The notes under the pieces were generated by a model. That model made no database searches. It was not told the DNA's origin and worked only from the letters and a program-made list of their open reading frames with translations. Shown here one piece after another: positions 16,427 to 25,981 of a DNA stretch of 64,000 nt. Source of the DNA: Allorhizobium ampelinum S4 (lineage in GTDB: Bacteria > Pseudomonadota > Alphaproteobacteria > Rhizobiales > Rhizobiaceae); the NCBI RefSeq assembly GCF_000016285.1, contig NC_011989.1:1243001-1307000 (forward strand), given 5' to 3'. Both the position numbers and the translations under genes were made by a program. Position 1 is the first letter of the stretch. Each line of letters starts with the position of its first letter.

Positions 16427-17743
16427 TCACCGTCCCAGCGAGACATAGTGAGAAAATCCATTCTTCTGCGCTTCATTGGCATTGAACATATTGCGAAGAT
16501 CGACCAGCACAGGAGACGCCATGACACTGGCGATTTCCTTGAAATTATAGGTCTTGAAGACCATCCAGTCGGTCAGGATGACCAGAACATCGGCGCCGGT
16601 CGCGGCTTCCTTGGCTGTCTTGGTCATTTCAACACCCGGCAACTGACTTGCCGCGTCATGTGGGCTTGACGGATCGAAAGCAGCAACCTTTGCGCCTTTC
16701 GCCTGCAAGGCAGGCAGCATCACCAGGCTGGTGCTTTCGCGCATATCGTCGGTCTGGCCTTTGAAGGTCACGCCCAATACGGCGATTTTCTTGCCCTCGA
16801 CATCACCGCCCGCGGCCTCAATCACCTTGGTGACCATATCGGCCTTGCGCTGGTTGTTGGCATTGACCGCCGAAGACACGACGAGCGAGTCGATCCCGGC
16901 ATCGGCAGCGGTTGCCAGCAACGCGCGGGTATCCTTGGGAAAGCAGGAGCCGCCCCAGCCAGGGCCGGTATTGAGAAAGGCCCGGCCGATCCGCTTGTCG
17001 AGACCGATGCCATGCGCCACATCCTCAACTGTGGCGCCGACGGCCTCGCATAGATTGGCCATTTCATTGATAAAGCTGATCTTGACCGCGAGAAAGGCAT
17101 TGGCGGCATATTTGATCAGTTCAGCCGTCTCAATCCCGGTGCTGAAGAAAGGAACATTACCGTTTAGCAGCAGCGGCGCATAAATCCGTTCCATCACCTC
17201 GCCAGACTGAGGGGTATCGACGCCGACGACGATCCGGTCCGGCTCCAGAAAATCCTTGATGGCGGCGCCTTCGCGCAGAAATTCGGGATTGGACGCAACC
17301 GCGATCCGCACATCCGGGGCGGCATTGGCCTTGGCGATGTCAAACACCTGACGGTTGGTGCCAACCGGCACTGTCGATTTGGTGACGATGACCGTAAAGC
17401 CGGTGACGGCCTTGGCAATTTCGGCAGCGGCGGCAAACACATATTTCAGATCGGCCCGGTCCGAGCCCGCCTCGGTTGGTGTGCCGACGGCGATGAACAC
17501 GGCATCGCGGTCCTTGACGCTTGCGGCAAGGTCGGTGGTGAAGGTGATGCGCCCGGCTGCCACATTGCGCTGAACCAGTTCATCCAAACCCGGCTCATAG
17601 ATCGGCATCTTGCCTTGATGCAGCATTTCGATCTTGCGCGGGTCCTTATCGACGCAGATGACGTCATGGCCCAGCTCGGCAAAGCATGCACCGCTGACCA
17701 GGCCCACATAGCCGGTGCCTACCATGGTAATGCGAACGTTCAT
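16427..17743 (-). CDS. ugd: UDP-glucose 6-dehydrogenase
   Basis: A 438-residue UDP-glucose/GDP-mannose dehydrogenase that oxidises UDP-glucose to UDP-glucuronate with NAD. Landmarks: MVGTGYVGLVSG at residues 6-17 (dinucleotide site), the VGTPT loop, TVPVGTNRQV, and catalytic Cys in GGSCFPKDT near 260. The C-terminal FKGQTDDMRES closes the UDP-binding domain. The start at 17743 gives the normal family length. It is the third gene of a minus-strand UDP-sugar set with the galE-like and uxs-like genes, 112 bases behind galE. The set lies between cvpA and radA. Confidence 0.96.
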   Translation of the reverse strand: MNVRITMVGTGYVGLVSGACFAELGHDVICVDKDPRKIEMLHQGKMPIYEPGLDELVQRNVAAGRITFTTDLAASVKDRDAVFIAVGTPTEAGSDRADLKYVFAAAAEIAKAVTGFTVIVTKSTVPVGTNRQVFDIAKANAAPDVRIAVASNPEFLREGAAIKDFLEPDRIVVGVDTPQSGEVMERIYAPLLLNGNVPFFSTGIETAELIKYAANAFLAVKISFINEMANLCEAVGATVEDVAHGIGLDKRIGRAFLNTGPGWGGSCFPKDTRALLATAADAGIDSLVVSSAVNANNQRKADMVTKVIEAAGGDVEGKKIAVLGVTFKGQTDDMRESTSLVMLPALQAKGAKVAAFDPSSPHDAASQLPGVEMTKTAKEAATGADVLVILTDWMVFKTYNFKEIASVMASPVLVDLRNMFNANEAQKNGFSHYVSLGR

Positions 17744-17855
17744 GAATTCTGCCGCTTTCCTGTCAAAGGGTGTGGGATGGGCGGGGGTGTGCGATGGGCC
17801 GGATTGCCCTGTGGTTCCTGTCAAACCATATCGACGATCTCTGGTTATATCGGCC

Positions 17856-18830
17856 TTAGTTGCGGTGGGCCTTGAACCAGTCCGCCGCGGTTTTCACGAT
17901 CAGGTTGATATCGGTATAGCGCGGCGTCCAGCCCAAAAGGCTGCGGGCCTTGTCGCCGGAGGCGTAAAGAGCTGGCGCATCGCCAGCCCGCCTTGGCGCA
18001 TATTTGATCGGCACCTGCGCGCCGACGGCCTCAGACACTGCTTCCAGCAAGTCCTTGACCGATGTACCCTTGCCGGTCGCAAGATTGAAGGCACCGCTTT
18101 CGCCGCCCTTTTGCAGGTAATCGATAGCCAGGACATGGGCATCGGCAAGATCGCAGACATGGATATAGTCGCGGACGGCAGTGCCATCAGGCGTATCGTA
18201 ATCGGTGCCGAACACGTTGAACTCGGTCTGGCGCATGGCCGCCAGAACCGCCAACGGAATGGCATGGGTTTCCGGATCGTGACGTTCGCCAAGATCGCCT
18301 TCCGGATCGAGACCGGCGGCGTTGAAATAGCGCATGGCCACCCATTTCAACCCATAGGCATGGCCGTAATCCTTCAGCGCCTGCTCGATCACCAGCTTGG
18401 AAAATCCATAGGGATTGACCGGGCTCTGCGGAGCTTCCTCAACGATTGGCAGGCTTTTCACCTCGCCATAGGTGGCGCAGGTCGAGGAAAACACAATGGT
18501 GTCAACGCCATTGCGGCGCATGGCATCCAACAGGCAGACGGACCCATGGATGTTGTTATTGTAATACTTTGCCGGGTCCGTCACCGATTCACCAACAGCG
18601 GCGAAGGCTGCGAAATGCATCACGCATTCCGGCTGGTATTGGCTGAGAACGGCATCGAGCCGTGCGCCATCGGCAATGTCACCTTGTTCGAACGGTCCCC
18701 ATTTGACCGAATCCGCGTGGCCGTGAACCAGGTTGTCATAGACCACAGGTGTGTAACCCGCCTTGGACAAGGCCTTGCAGGCGTGGCTTCCGATATAGCC
18801 GGCGCCGCCGACGACAAGGATATTCTTCAT
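17856..18830 (-). CDS. galE: UDP-glucose 4-epimerase family (GalE/ExoB or UDP-xylose 4-epimerase)
   Basis: A 324-residue extended-SDR epimerase. GGAGYIGSH is at residues 8-16, the SSTCATYG segment near 116-123 and [11 protein letters not shown] (Tyr-x3-Lys) near 140. [15 protein letters not shown] is characteristic of GalE. By sequence it is a UDP-hexose 4-epimerase, but its ATGA overlap with the uxs-like gene is suggestive: in Sinorhizobium meliloti a GalE-like Uxe next to Uxs interconverts UDP-xylose and UDP-arabinose. UDP-Glc/UDP-Gal and UDP-Xyl/UDP-Ara activity therefore both remain possible. Confidence 0.92.
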   Translation of the reverse strand: MKNILVVGGAGYIGSHACKALSKAGYTPVVYDNLVHGHADSVKWGPFEQGDIADGARLDAVLSQYQPECVMHFAAFAAVGESVTDPAKYYNNNIHGSVCLLDAMRRNGVDTIVFSSTCATYGEVKSLPIVEEAPQSPVNPYGFSKLVIEQALKDYGHAYGLKWVAMRYFNAAGLDPEGDLGERHDPETHAIPLAVLAAMRQTEFNVFGTDYDTPDGTAVRDYIHVCDLADAHVLAIDYLQKGGESGAFNLATGKGTSVKDLLEAVSEAVGAQVPIKYAPRRAGDAPALYASGDKARSLLGWTPRYTDINLIVKTAADWFKAHRN

Positions 18831-19822
18831 GACATGGTATCCAGATTGATGTTGGCAGCACTGGTGTTAATGGTGCGTCCCGTTTCCGCTGCGAAATACG
18901 GGATCGACCGCTTCAGTCCTTCGCGTAGCCGCACTTTCGGCTCCCAGCCCAGCAATTGCCCGGCAAGGGTGATGTCGGGGCGCCGCAGCAGCGGATCGTC
19001 CTTCGGCAACGGCCTGTCGACGATTACCGACCGGCTTCCGGTCATTTCCAAAATGATGTCAGCCAGTTCACGCACGGTAAATTCGCCGGGATCGCCAATA
19101 TTGACCGGACCAGTGATCGAGGCATCAGAGCGCATCAGCCGGAAAAATCCCTCAATCAGGTCATCGACATAGCAGAAGGACCGGGTCTGCGTGCCGCCGC
19201 CATAAAGCTCAAGCGGCGCCTCTTCCAGGGCGCGAACGATGAAGTTGGAGACCACCCGTCCGTCCTGCGGGTCCATGTTTGGACCATAGGTATTGAAGAT
19301 CCGCACCACCTTGATTTCAACGCCATGCTGGCGGTGATAATCGAAACACAGGGTTTCGGCGGCGCGCTTGCCTTCGTCATAGCAGGCCCGCGGCCCTATC
19401 GTATTGACCGCGCCACGGTAGCTTTCCGTCTGCGGATGAACCTGCGGATCGCCGTAGATCTCGCTGGTCGACGCCTGAAACACCCGTGCGCCGCAGGCGA
19501 CAGCCAGGTCCAGCACGTTTTTCATGCCAAGCACATTGATCAGCATCGTGCCAACAGGATCGATCTGATATTGCGGCGGCGAGGCGGGGCAGGCGAGATT
19601 CCAGATCTCGTCGTAGACGCCTTGCGGCAAGGGATCGCGGACATCGGCTTTAATGAAGGACAGTTTGGGATTGGCCAGCAGAGGTTCGATATTTTTGCGC
19701 CGCCCGGTCTGAAGATTGTCCAGGCAGACCACATCGCAGCCTTCGTTAAGCAATCGTGCGCAGACGTGGGAACCGAGAAATCCAGCGCCGCCGGTCACCA
19801 ATGCCGTCCGTGTCTTTCCCAT
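18827..19822 (-). CDS. uxs: UDP-glucuronate decarboxylase (UDP-xylose synthase) family
   Basis: A 331-residue SDR with a strong UXS-type signature: [11 protein letters not shown] at residues 8-18, [30 protein letters not shown], and [14 protein letters not shown] with the catalytic Tyr and Lys. [12 protein letters not shown] and [12 protein letters not shown] follow. It would decarboxylate UDP-glucuronate, made by the ugd two genes downstream, to UDP-xylose. The start at 19822 has GAGG just upstream; an in-frame ATG at 19852 is a less likely alternative. It is first in the uxs-galE-ugd unit. UXS and related dehydratases are similar, so assignment rests on the conserved NLACPASPP and YDEGKR motifs. 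Confidence 0.88.
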   Translation of the reverse strand: MGKTRTALVTGGAGFLGSHVCARLLNEGCDVVCLDNLQTGRRKNIEPLLANPKLSFIKADVRDPLPQGVYDEIWNLACPASPPQYQIDPVGTMLINVLGMKNVLDLAVACGARVFQASTSEIYGDPQVHPQTESYRGAVNTIGPRACYDEGKRAAETLCFDYHRQHGVEIKVVRIFNTYGPNMDPQDGRVVSNFIVRALEEAPLELYGGGTQTRSFCYVDDLIEGFFRLMRSDASITGPVNIGDPGEFTVRELADIILEMTGSRSVIVDRPLPKDDPLLRRPDITLAGQLLGWEPKVRLREGLKRSIPYFAAETGRTINTSAANINLDTMS

Positions 19823-19959
19823 AGCGTCCTCTTGCAGTCCGTTGCCGTTCATGTAGGGGAAGGGGTCCGGCCCTGTCAATTCCAGGCTACAAGCAATCAA
19901 CCGTTATGAGCGACAAGGGTCGCAACCTGCCCGTTGCCGATGCCTTTGCGCCCGTTCTG

Positions 19960-21360
19960 TCAATCCTCATTGCCCTGCTGGCGTGATTTCAGTTTCGATC
20001 CGGCAATGCGCGCCACCAGATCCGGCAGGCTTTCAATTTCGCCCCATTTGCCGGTGCGCTTCGGCAGATCGACGGAGGAGGCGGGCAAAACGGCGGAGGA
20101 AAAGCCAAGCTTTTCGGCCTCCTTCAACCGCTGCGCCGTATGCGATACCGGTCGCACTGCACCCGAAAGGCTGATTTCGCCAAAATAAACGCAATCGGCA
20201 GGCAGGGCGACGCCAGCCAGCGATGAGACCAGCGCTGAGGCAATTGCCATGTCCGCGGCGGGTTCTGTGATTCGGTAGCCGCCTGCCACATTCAGATAGA
20301 CATCGTGCTGGCCAAGCCTGACGCCGCAATGGGCCTCCAGTACGGCCAGAATCATCGCCAGGCGGCTGGAATCCCAGCCGACCACGGCCCTGCGCGGCGT
20401 GCCAAGTGCTGTCGCGGCCACGAGAGCCTGTACTTCGACCAGCACGGGCCGCGTGCCTTCCATGCCAGCAAACACCGCAGCGCCCGGCGCTTTTTCATTG
20501 CGCTCGCCCAGAAACAGTTCCGATGGATTGGCGACTTCGCGCAGCCCCCGGTCCGACATTTCGAACACGCCGATTTCGTCGGTGGGTCCGAAACGGTTCT
20601 TGACGGTGCGCAGGATGCGGTAATGGTGGCCCCGGTCGCCTTCGAAATACAGCACGGCATCGACCATGTGCTCGACGACGCGGGGACCGGCGATCTGGCC
20701 TTCCTTGGTGACGTGGCCGACCAGCACCATGGTGGCGCCAGTCTGCTTGGCGAAACGAATCATCGCCTGCACGCCGGTGCGCACCTGCGTGACCGTGCCG
20801 GGGGCCGAATCGGCGGTATCACTCCAGAGAGTCTGGATCGAATCGATGATGACAAGATCGGGCCGTTTGCCTTCGGAAATTGTCGCCAGAATGTCCTCGA
20901 CATTGGTTTCTGCTGCCAGCAGCACATCGGTATCGGCGGCGTTCAGCCGCTGGGCGCGCAGCCGCACCTGAGCCACTGCTTCTTCGCCCGAGACATAGAC
21001 GACCCGATGGCCCTGCCGCGACAAGGCGGCGGCGGCCTGCATTAGCAGGGTGGATTTACCGATGCCCGGATCGCCGCCGATCAGCACGGCGGAGCCGCGC
21101 ACGAAACCGCCGCCGGTCGCCCGGTCCAGTTCCGACAGGCCCGTGGGAATGCGTGGTGCTTCCTCGATTTCGCCCGACAGCGAGGTCAGCGTTACCGCCC
21201 GGCCTTTCTTCGGCACCTTGCCGGGACCAGAGCCGATGCCACCCATCGGATCTTCCTCGACAATGGTGTTCCACTGTGCGCAACCATCGCATTTGCCAGC
21301 CCAGCGGCTGTGAACCGTGCCGCAGTTCTGGCAGATGAATTGGGTTTTGGCCTTGGCCAT
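19960..21360 (-). CDS. radA: DNA repair protein RadA
   Basis: A 466-residue RecA-like branch-migration helicase. The four-Cys zinc finger is Cys10, Cys13, Cys24 and Cys27. Walker A GGDPGIGKST lies near residue 95, the KNRFG motif near 248, and a Lon-protease-like C-terminal domain (DVYLNVAGGYRITEPAADMAIA) fills the last third without a need for catalysis. Start at 21360 is set by the conserved MAKAKTQFICQNC opening. It acts in recombination intermediate processing. The neighbours alr and, across the UDP-sugar insert, cvpA match rhizobial order. Confidence 0.97.
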   Translation of the reverse strand: MAKAKTQFICQNCGTVHSRWAGKCDGCAQWNTIVEEDPMGGIGSGPGKVPKKGRAVTLTSLSGEIEEAPRIPTGLSELDRATGGGFVRGSAVLIGGDPGIGKSTLLMQAAAALSRQGHRVVYVSGEEAVAQVRLRAQRLNAADTDVLLAAETNVEDILATISEGKRPDLVIIDSIQTLWSDTADSAPGTVTQVRTGVQAMIRFAKQTGATMVLVGHVTKEGQIAGPRVVEHMVDAVLYFEGDRGHHYRILRTVKNRFGPTDEIGVFEMSDRGLREVANPSELFLGERNEKAPGAAVFAGMEGTRPVLVEVQALVAATALGTPRRAVVGWDSSRLAMILAVLEAHCGVRLGQHDVYLNVAGGYRITEPAADMAIASALVSSLAGVALPADCVYFGEISLSGAVRPVSHTAQRLKEAEKLGFSSAVLPASSVDLPKRTGKWGEIESLPDLVARIAGSKLKSRQQGNED

Positions 21361-21487
21361 GCATTGCCTTTCATGCGAGCATCGTACCATCCCACCCACC
21401 ACAATATGGATGGAGAAATAAGAACAAAGAGTGAATACGTGCTATCAACTAAGAGAAATGCCGGGCCTATGCAAGAGGGCTAACGAC

Positions 21488-22651
21488 TTATTCAGCCTCC
21501 AGATAATGCCGTTCATAGCGCAGGCCGAGGCCGGTCAGCATTTCATAGCCGATCGTACCCGCCGCCCGGGCGACGTCATCGATAGGCATGTTCGGTCCGA
21601 ACAGCTCGATATAATCGCCAGCGGCAATTGCTTTTTCCGGCACGTCACTGACGTCGAAGATCGTCATGTCCATGGTGATGCGGCCAACAACCGGCACCTG
21701 GTATCCGGCGATAGAGCCATAGGCGCCCGGCGATCCCGTATCGCGCAATGCCGTGCCGTGGCCTGAGAGATTGCGTAGGTAGCCATCGGCATAGCCGACG
21801 GAGGCAACGGCCAGACGGCTTTCTCTCGTCAACTGGCAGGTGGCACCGTAGCTGACGGTTTCTCCGTTCCTGGCTTGGCGGATCTGGAGAATGCGGGCCT
21901 CGGCCTTGACCACTGGGCGCATCGGGTTGGGCAGGCCCGTGACCGCCTCGCCACCGTAAAGCGCGATGCCGGGGCGGGTGAGGTCGAAATGGTAATCAGG
22001 GCCGAGTAAAGTTCCAGCAGAGGCTGAAAGGCTTGATTCAATGCCCTCGAAAGCCGCGCTAACCTGATGAAAAGCCTGCAATTGCTTCTGGTTCATCGGC
22101 GAGGATGGATCATCTGCGCAGGCGAGATGGCTCAAAATCAACACCGGCGAAAAGCTGGCCGGGCGCGAAACGTCCGTCGCCAGGAACAAGGCATCGTCCA
22201 TGCTGAGGCCCAGCCGGTTGAAGCCGGTATCGACATGCAGGGCGCATGGATGATCGCCTTGGTCAGCCACGGTCCGCATCCAGAACGCCAGCTGTTCCTC
22301 ACTGGCAATCACCGGCACCAGATCATGCTCGAAAAACAGCGGTTCCATTCCTTCCCAGATGCCTGACAGCACGAAAATCCGGGCGTCCGGCGCATAGGTG
22401 CGCAAGGTCGCGCCTTCCGATGGCAGCGCCACGAAAAAATCCCGCGCACCGGCATTGTAAAGCGTCTGGCCTGAATCCTCGATGCCGATGCCGTAGCCAT
22501 CGGCTTTTACCACGGCACCCGCCCGCGCCTTGCCGGATCGCTTCGCCATATCGCGCCAATTGTCGGCCAGCGCTTGCAGGTCGATGGTGACGCGCAGCGG
22601 TGCGGTCAGGAACTCATCGGAGGGGGGAATGGAAAAGGAAGAAGCAGACAT
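21488..22651 (-). CDS. alr: Alanine racemase
   Basis: A 387-residue PLP enzyme interconverting L- and D-alanine for peptidoglycan. The PLP-lysine motif is VVKADGYGIG (about residue 45-54), a variant of VKANAYGHG. VDTGFNRLG marks the barrel and VGYADGY near residue 268 carries the second catalytic region (Tyr). TMDMTIFDVSD and GDYIELFG are also typical. Start at 22651 gives family length; the ribosome site is weak. It is divergent from the AraC gene, with 59 bases between. Confidence 0.95.
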   Translation of the reverse strand: MSASSFSIPPSDEFLTAPLRVTIDLQALADNWRDMAKRSGKARAGAVVKADGYGIGIEDSGQTLYNAGARDFFVALPSEGATLRTYAPDARIFVLSGIWEGMEPLFFEHDLVPVIASEEQLAFWMRTVADQGDHPCALHVDTGFNRLGLSMDDALFLATDVSRPASFSPVLILSHLACADDPSSPMNQKQLQAFHQVSAAFEGIESSLSASAGTLLGPDYHFDLTRPGIALYGGEAVTGLPNPMRPVVKAEARILQIRQARNGETVSYGATCQLTRESRLAVASVGYADGYLRNLSGHGTALRDTGSPGAYGSIAGYQVPVVGRITMDMTIFDVSDVPEKAIAAGDYIELFGPNMPIDDVARAAGTIGYEMLTGLGLRYERHYLEAE

Positions 22652-22710
22652 GAAACAGCTTTTCGCAAAGGAACGATGACCGGACCCTATCACTTTTCTT
22701 CAAGACTGGA

Positions 22711-23592
22711 ATGATGCGGCGATGGTATTGTCGGGCCATGCACATGCTTTCATCTCGTCCTGCTATTTCATCTCAACCTCTCATTCGTGAGCAGACCCGC
22801 TTCTGGCGAGATGCTCGGTTTGGCGGCATGAAATGTATGAGTGCGACCTTTATCACCCATCGGTTTTCCCCGCATGCCCATGAGCATTTTGGCATCGGTG
22901 CCATGGAGACGGGGCAGAAAATCGCCACGATCAGGGGATGCAGACAAGTCTGCGGACCGGGCGATCTATACCTGATCAATCCGGAGGAGATCCACGATGG
23001 CAGTCCTGCGGGTGGGGTCTATCGATATCGGATGATCTATCCGTCGGTCGCCATGGTGTGCGACGTTCTGCAAGAGACCAGCAAGAGACCGTCGTGGGAA
23101 ACGCCGTCCTTTCGCCAGCAGATCGTCACGGATCCGGCCTTGGCGCAGGCCTTTAACCGGATGCACAGGCAAATAGAGCAGGCAGATGGAATGCTCGGTG
23201 CCGAAGAGGGGATGCTGGACATGCTCACCGCTCTTTTCACCCGCCATGGCGCTGTTGCGCCTGCCTCCTCTGCCGCTCGCCCCGACACGGCGATGGCGAG
23301 GGTGCGAGACTATCTCCATGCGAATTTTGCTGAGGATATCGGCCTTGACCATCTGGCGGGGCTGGTCGGATTCAGCCGTGCGCATTTGATCCGCAGCTTT
23401 CGCGCCACCTATCATATTACGCCCCACGCCTATCTGACACTTCGGCGTATTCGAGAAGCGGAGTCCATGCTGGCCAAGGACGCTGCGCCTGCCGACGTCG
23501 CCTTTGCCTGCGGCTTTGCCGATCAGGCGCATTTTACCCGCAATTTCAAGGCGCGGATGGGCATGACCCCGGCGCAATTTCGCCGGGGATAG
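22711..23592 (+). CDS. AraC family transcriptional regulator
   Basis: A regulator of up to 293 residues with an N-terminal AraC-type cupin (HRFSPHAHEHFGIGAMETG, then GPGDLYLINPEEIHDG) and two C-terminal helix-turn-helix motifs. The first starts near DYLHANFAEDIGLDHLAGLVGFSRAHLIRSF; the second includes ADVAFACGFADQAHFTRNFKARMGMTPAQFRR. The start is uncertain: ATG at 22711, 22738 or 22744 all fit and none has a clear Shine-Dalgarno. It converges with the ABC importer genes, which end 10 bases away, so it may regulate them. The inducer is unknown. Confidence 0.9.
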   Translation: MMRRWYCRAMHMLSSRPAISSQPLIREQTRFWRDARFGGMKCMSATFITHRFSPHAHEHFGIGAMETGQKIATIRGCRQVCGPGDLYLINPEEIHDGSPAGGVYRYRMIYPSVAMVCDVLQETSKRPSWETPSFRQQIVTDPALAQAFNRMHRQIEQADGMLGAEEGMLDMLTALFTRHGAVAPASSAARPDTAMARVRDYLHANFAEDIGLDHLAGLVGFSRAHLIRSFRATYHITPHAYLTLRRIREAESMLAKDAAPADVAFACGFADQAHFTRNFKARMGMTPAQFRRG

Positions 23593-23602
23593 GCTGAGGG
23601 GA

Positions 23603-24262
23603 TCAATGCCCGACCGGTGCCGCGCCGAACCGGCGTTCCAGATATTTGGAGTAGCGCGACAGTGGGTAGCAGATGGCGAAATAGAACAGCGCGACCAATC
23701 CATAAACGGTGAAGGGTTGGAAGGTTGCGTTGGTGACGATGGTTCCGGCCTTCGACAACTCGACAAAGCCGATGATCGAGGTCAGGGCCGTGCCTTTGAC
23801 CACCTGAACCGAAAAACCGGCGGTCGGGGCAATGGCGATCCGCATGGCCTGCGGCAGGATGATCAGCCGCATCTGCTGGCGATAGGTGAGGGCCAGGCTG
23901 GTGCCGGCTTCCCACTGGCCTTTTGGCACGGCTTCGACGCAGCCGCGCCAGATTTCAGTCAGGAAAGCGGCGGTCCAGCAAGTCAGTGCCACACCGGCAG
24001 CGAGCCAGGCGGGAACGTCGATGCCGAACAGGCCGAGACCGAAAAACGCGATGAACAACTGCATCAACAGCGGCGTGCCTTGGAAAAACTCGATGAAGCC
24101 GCGCGCGAAGATCCGGGACATGCGCTGTTTGGCAATCCGCAGCATCAGCAGCGCCAATCCAAGCGCTCCGCCACAGATGAAGGAAACCAGGGAAAGAACC
24201 AGGGTCCAGCGGACTGCCAGCAGCAGATTGCGAGCGATATCCCAGAGGGTGAACTCAATCAT
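23603..24262 (-). CDS. Polar amino acid ABC transporter permease
   Basis: A 219-residue inner-membrane permease of the His/Glu/Gln (HisM/GltK) family, with about five hydrophobic segments. The cytoplasmic EAA loop, contact site for the ATPase, is EAGTSLALTYRQQMRLIILPQAMRIA read in two parts around Gly near residue 135. FFQGTPLLMQLF is the conserved early segment. It overlaps the second permease by 4 bp, and the pair would form the heterodimeric pore of an amino-acid importer. No ATPase gene lies nearby. Confidence 0.93.
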   Translation of the reverse strand: MIEFTLWDIARNLLLAVRWTLVLSLVSFICGGALGLALLMLRIAKQRMSRIFARGFIEFFQGTPLLMQLFIAFFGLGLFGIDVPAWLAAGVALTCWTAAFLTEIWRGCVEAVPKGQWEAGTSLALTYRQQMRLIILPQAMRIAIAPTAGFSVQVVKGTALTSIIGFVELSKAGTIVTNATFQPFTVYGLVALFYFAICYPLSRYSKYLERRFGAAPVGH

Positions 24263-24930
24263 CGTGTCGCCCCTTTCGGGAAGATCTGCCTACCGAGCAG
24301 CGCCAGCAATTGTCGAAGGCCGATGGCCAGCAACAGATAGAGAGCAGTGGAGATCATGTAGGCTTCAAATGCGCGGAAGGTGCGCGACTGGATGAAATTG
24401 GCGGCAAAGGTCAGGTCCTCAGTGGCAATCTGCGACACCACGGCGGAACCGAGCATGACGATGACCAATTGAGACGATAGCGCCGGCCAGATTCGTTGCA
24501 GAGCCGGAACCAGAATGATCAGCCGGAAGGTTTGCAGCGGGCGAAGCGCCAGCGCAGTCCCGGCCTCGAACTGGCCTTTTGGGGTTGCCTCGATCCCGGC
24601 TCGGATGATCTCGCAGCTATAGGCGCCGAGATTGATGATCATCGCCAGATTGGCGGCTTCCATCTCGGAGAGCTTCAGCCCGGTGGAGGGCAGGCCGAAA
24701 AAGATGAAGAACAGCTGGATCAGGAAGGGCGTATTGCGGATCAGTTCCACATAGGCGGCAACTGGTGGCTTGATCCATTTCGGTCCCAAGGCCCGCGCCC
24801 AGGCGCAGGCGATGCCGAAGGCAATGCCGACCACGCCACCGACCAGTGTCAGTTCGACCGTCACCCCGACCCCTTTGAGGATGATCGGGTAATATTCGCC
24901 AAACCAGCTGAAATCGAAAATATAATGCAT
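24259..24930 (-). CDS. Polar amino acid ABC transporter permease
   Basis: A 223-residue partner permease of the same family. It has the typical opening (ILKGVGVTVELTLVGGVVGI), ELIRNTPFLIQLFFIFFGLP, and the EAA-like loop EAGTALALRPLQTFRLIILVPALQRIWPALSSQ, which contacts the ATPase. Start at 24930: CAGGT lies about 8 bases upstream, and longer starts add a non-family N-terminus. Its 3' end overlaps the other permease by 4 bp. It lies downstream of the substrate-binding protein gene. Confidence 0.93.
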   Translation of the reverse strand: MHYIFDFSWFGEYYPIILKGVGVTVELTLVGGVVGIAFGIACAWARALGPKWIKPPVAAYVELIRNTPFLIQLFFIFFGLPSTGLKLSEMEAANLAMIINLGAYSCEIIRAGIEATPKGQFEAGTALALRPLQTFRLIILVPALQRIWPALSSQLVIVMLGSAVVSQIATEDLTFAANFIQSRTFRAFEAYMISTALYLLLAIGLRQLLALLGRQIFPKGATR

Positions 24931-25050
24931 GATGAAACCTGCTGGCAAAGCGAACTTATGCGGCTTTGCTGCCGTATCTGGCCTGCACAATCACCTCAGC
25001 CACACGGCTGCGGTGATTGTGCTGAAATGGTTATACCGTCCGATCAAAGA

Positions 25051-25833
25051 TTACAGATCGGCAGGAAGCGGTGCGCCCAGCCATTTTTCGGAAATCTTGC
25101 TCAGCGAGCCATCGGCCTTGGCCTCGGCGATAATCGCATTGATCTTTTCCGCCAGCGCCGGTTCGTTCTTGTTGAAGCCGATGAAGCAGGGCGAGTTCTT
25201 GATCAGGAACTTTGGCTCCGGACGCTTCGGCGGGTTTTTGGCGAGGATCGCAGCAGCGACGACATTGCCGGTGGCAACCGCATCGACCTGACCGGAGAGG
25301 AAGGCGGAAATCGTGCCGTTATTGTCCTCGTAGCGCTTGATGACAGCGTCGGACGGCGCAACCTTGGTCAGTTCCAGATCCTCGACCGCGCCACGGGTAA
25401 CGCCGACCGACTTGCCCGACAGATCGGCGGCGGACTTGATGGCGGTATCTGCGGGCGCAAACACGCCATTATAGAAAGGCGCATAGGCGGTGGAGAAGTC
25501 CACGACCTTTTCACGGTCTGGATTCTTGCCGAGGCTTGAAATGACCAGATCAACCTTGTTGGTCTGCAAATAGGGAATGCGGTTGGCGCTGGTGACCGGC
25601 ACCAGTTCCAGCTTGACGCCCAATTTCTTGGCAATCAGCGCTGCGGTATCGATGTCATATCCGACGGGCTGCATGTCGGTGCCGACGCTGCCGAATGGCG
25701 GAAAGTCCTGCGGCACCGCCACTTTCAGCGTACCCCGCTTGGTAATGTCGCCCAGCGCATCGGCATGGGCCGGCAGGACGGCGGCAAAGGTGGCAAGGGA
25801 AAGGCCAAGGGCAAGCAGGGTACGACGATGCAT
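25051..25833 (-). CDS. Amino acid ABC transporter substrate-binding protein
   Basis: A 260-residue periplasmic binding protein of family 3. Signal peptide MHRRTLLALGLSLATFAAVL with cleavage after HA of LPAHADAL. The mature protein opens with RGTLKVAVPQDFPPFG and contains GYDIDTAALIAKKLGVKLELV, LVISSLGKNPDREKVVDFS and GKSVGVTRGAVEDLE. It should capture a polar amino acid or similar small ligand and deliver it to the two permeases downstream. Start at 25833 has GGAG about 8 bases upstream. It is the first gene of the operon. Confidence 0.93.
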   Translation of the reverse strand: MHRRTLLALGLSLATFAAVLPAHADALGDITKRGTLKVAVPQDFPPFGSVGTDMQPVGYDIDTAALIAKKLGVKLELVPVTSANRIPYLQTNKVDLVISSLGKNPDREKVVDFSTAYAPFYNGVFAPADTAIKSAADLSGKSVGVTRGAVEDLELTKVAPSDAVIKRYEDNNGTISAFLSGQVDAVATGNVVAAAILAKNPPKRPEPKFLIKNSPCFIGFNKNEPALAEKINAIIAEAKADGSLSKISEKWLGAPLPADL

Positions 25834-25889
25834 AGGATGCTCCGGATTGATATGATGCACAACTTGAAGCAATTGCTATGCCACTATGC

Positions 25890-25913
25890 AAAAAGCCGCC
25901 TGGAAAAGGCGGC
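25890..25913 (-). terminator. Rho-independent terminator of dnaB
   Basis: A perfect 6-bp stem GCCGCC (25895-25900)/GGCGGC (25908-25913) with a 7-base loop, followed on the minus strand by TTTTT. It lies about 70 bases past the dnaB stop, in the direction of dnaB transcription. Confidence 0.7.
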
Positions 25914-25981
25914 CCTTGGTTCTGTCTGGATTGACGGTGTGCATTTGCGCAAAGTTTAAGCAAGCTACGCGCAAAGCATGG

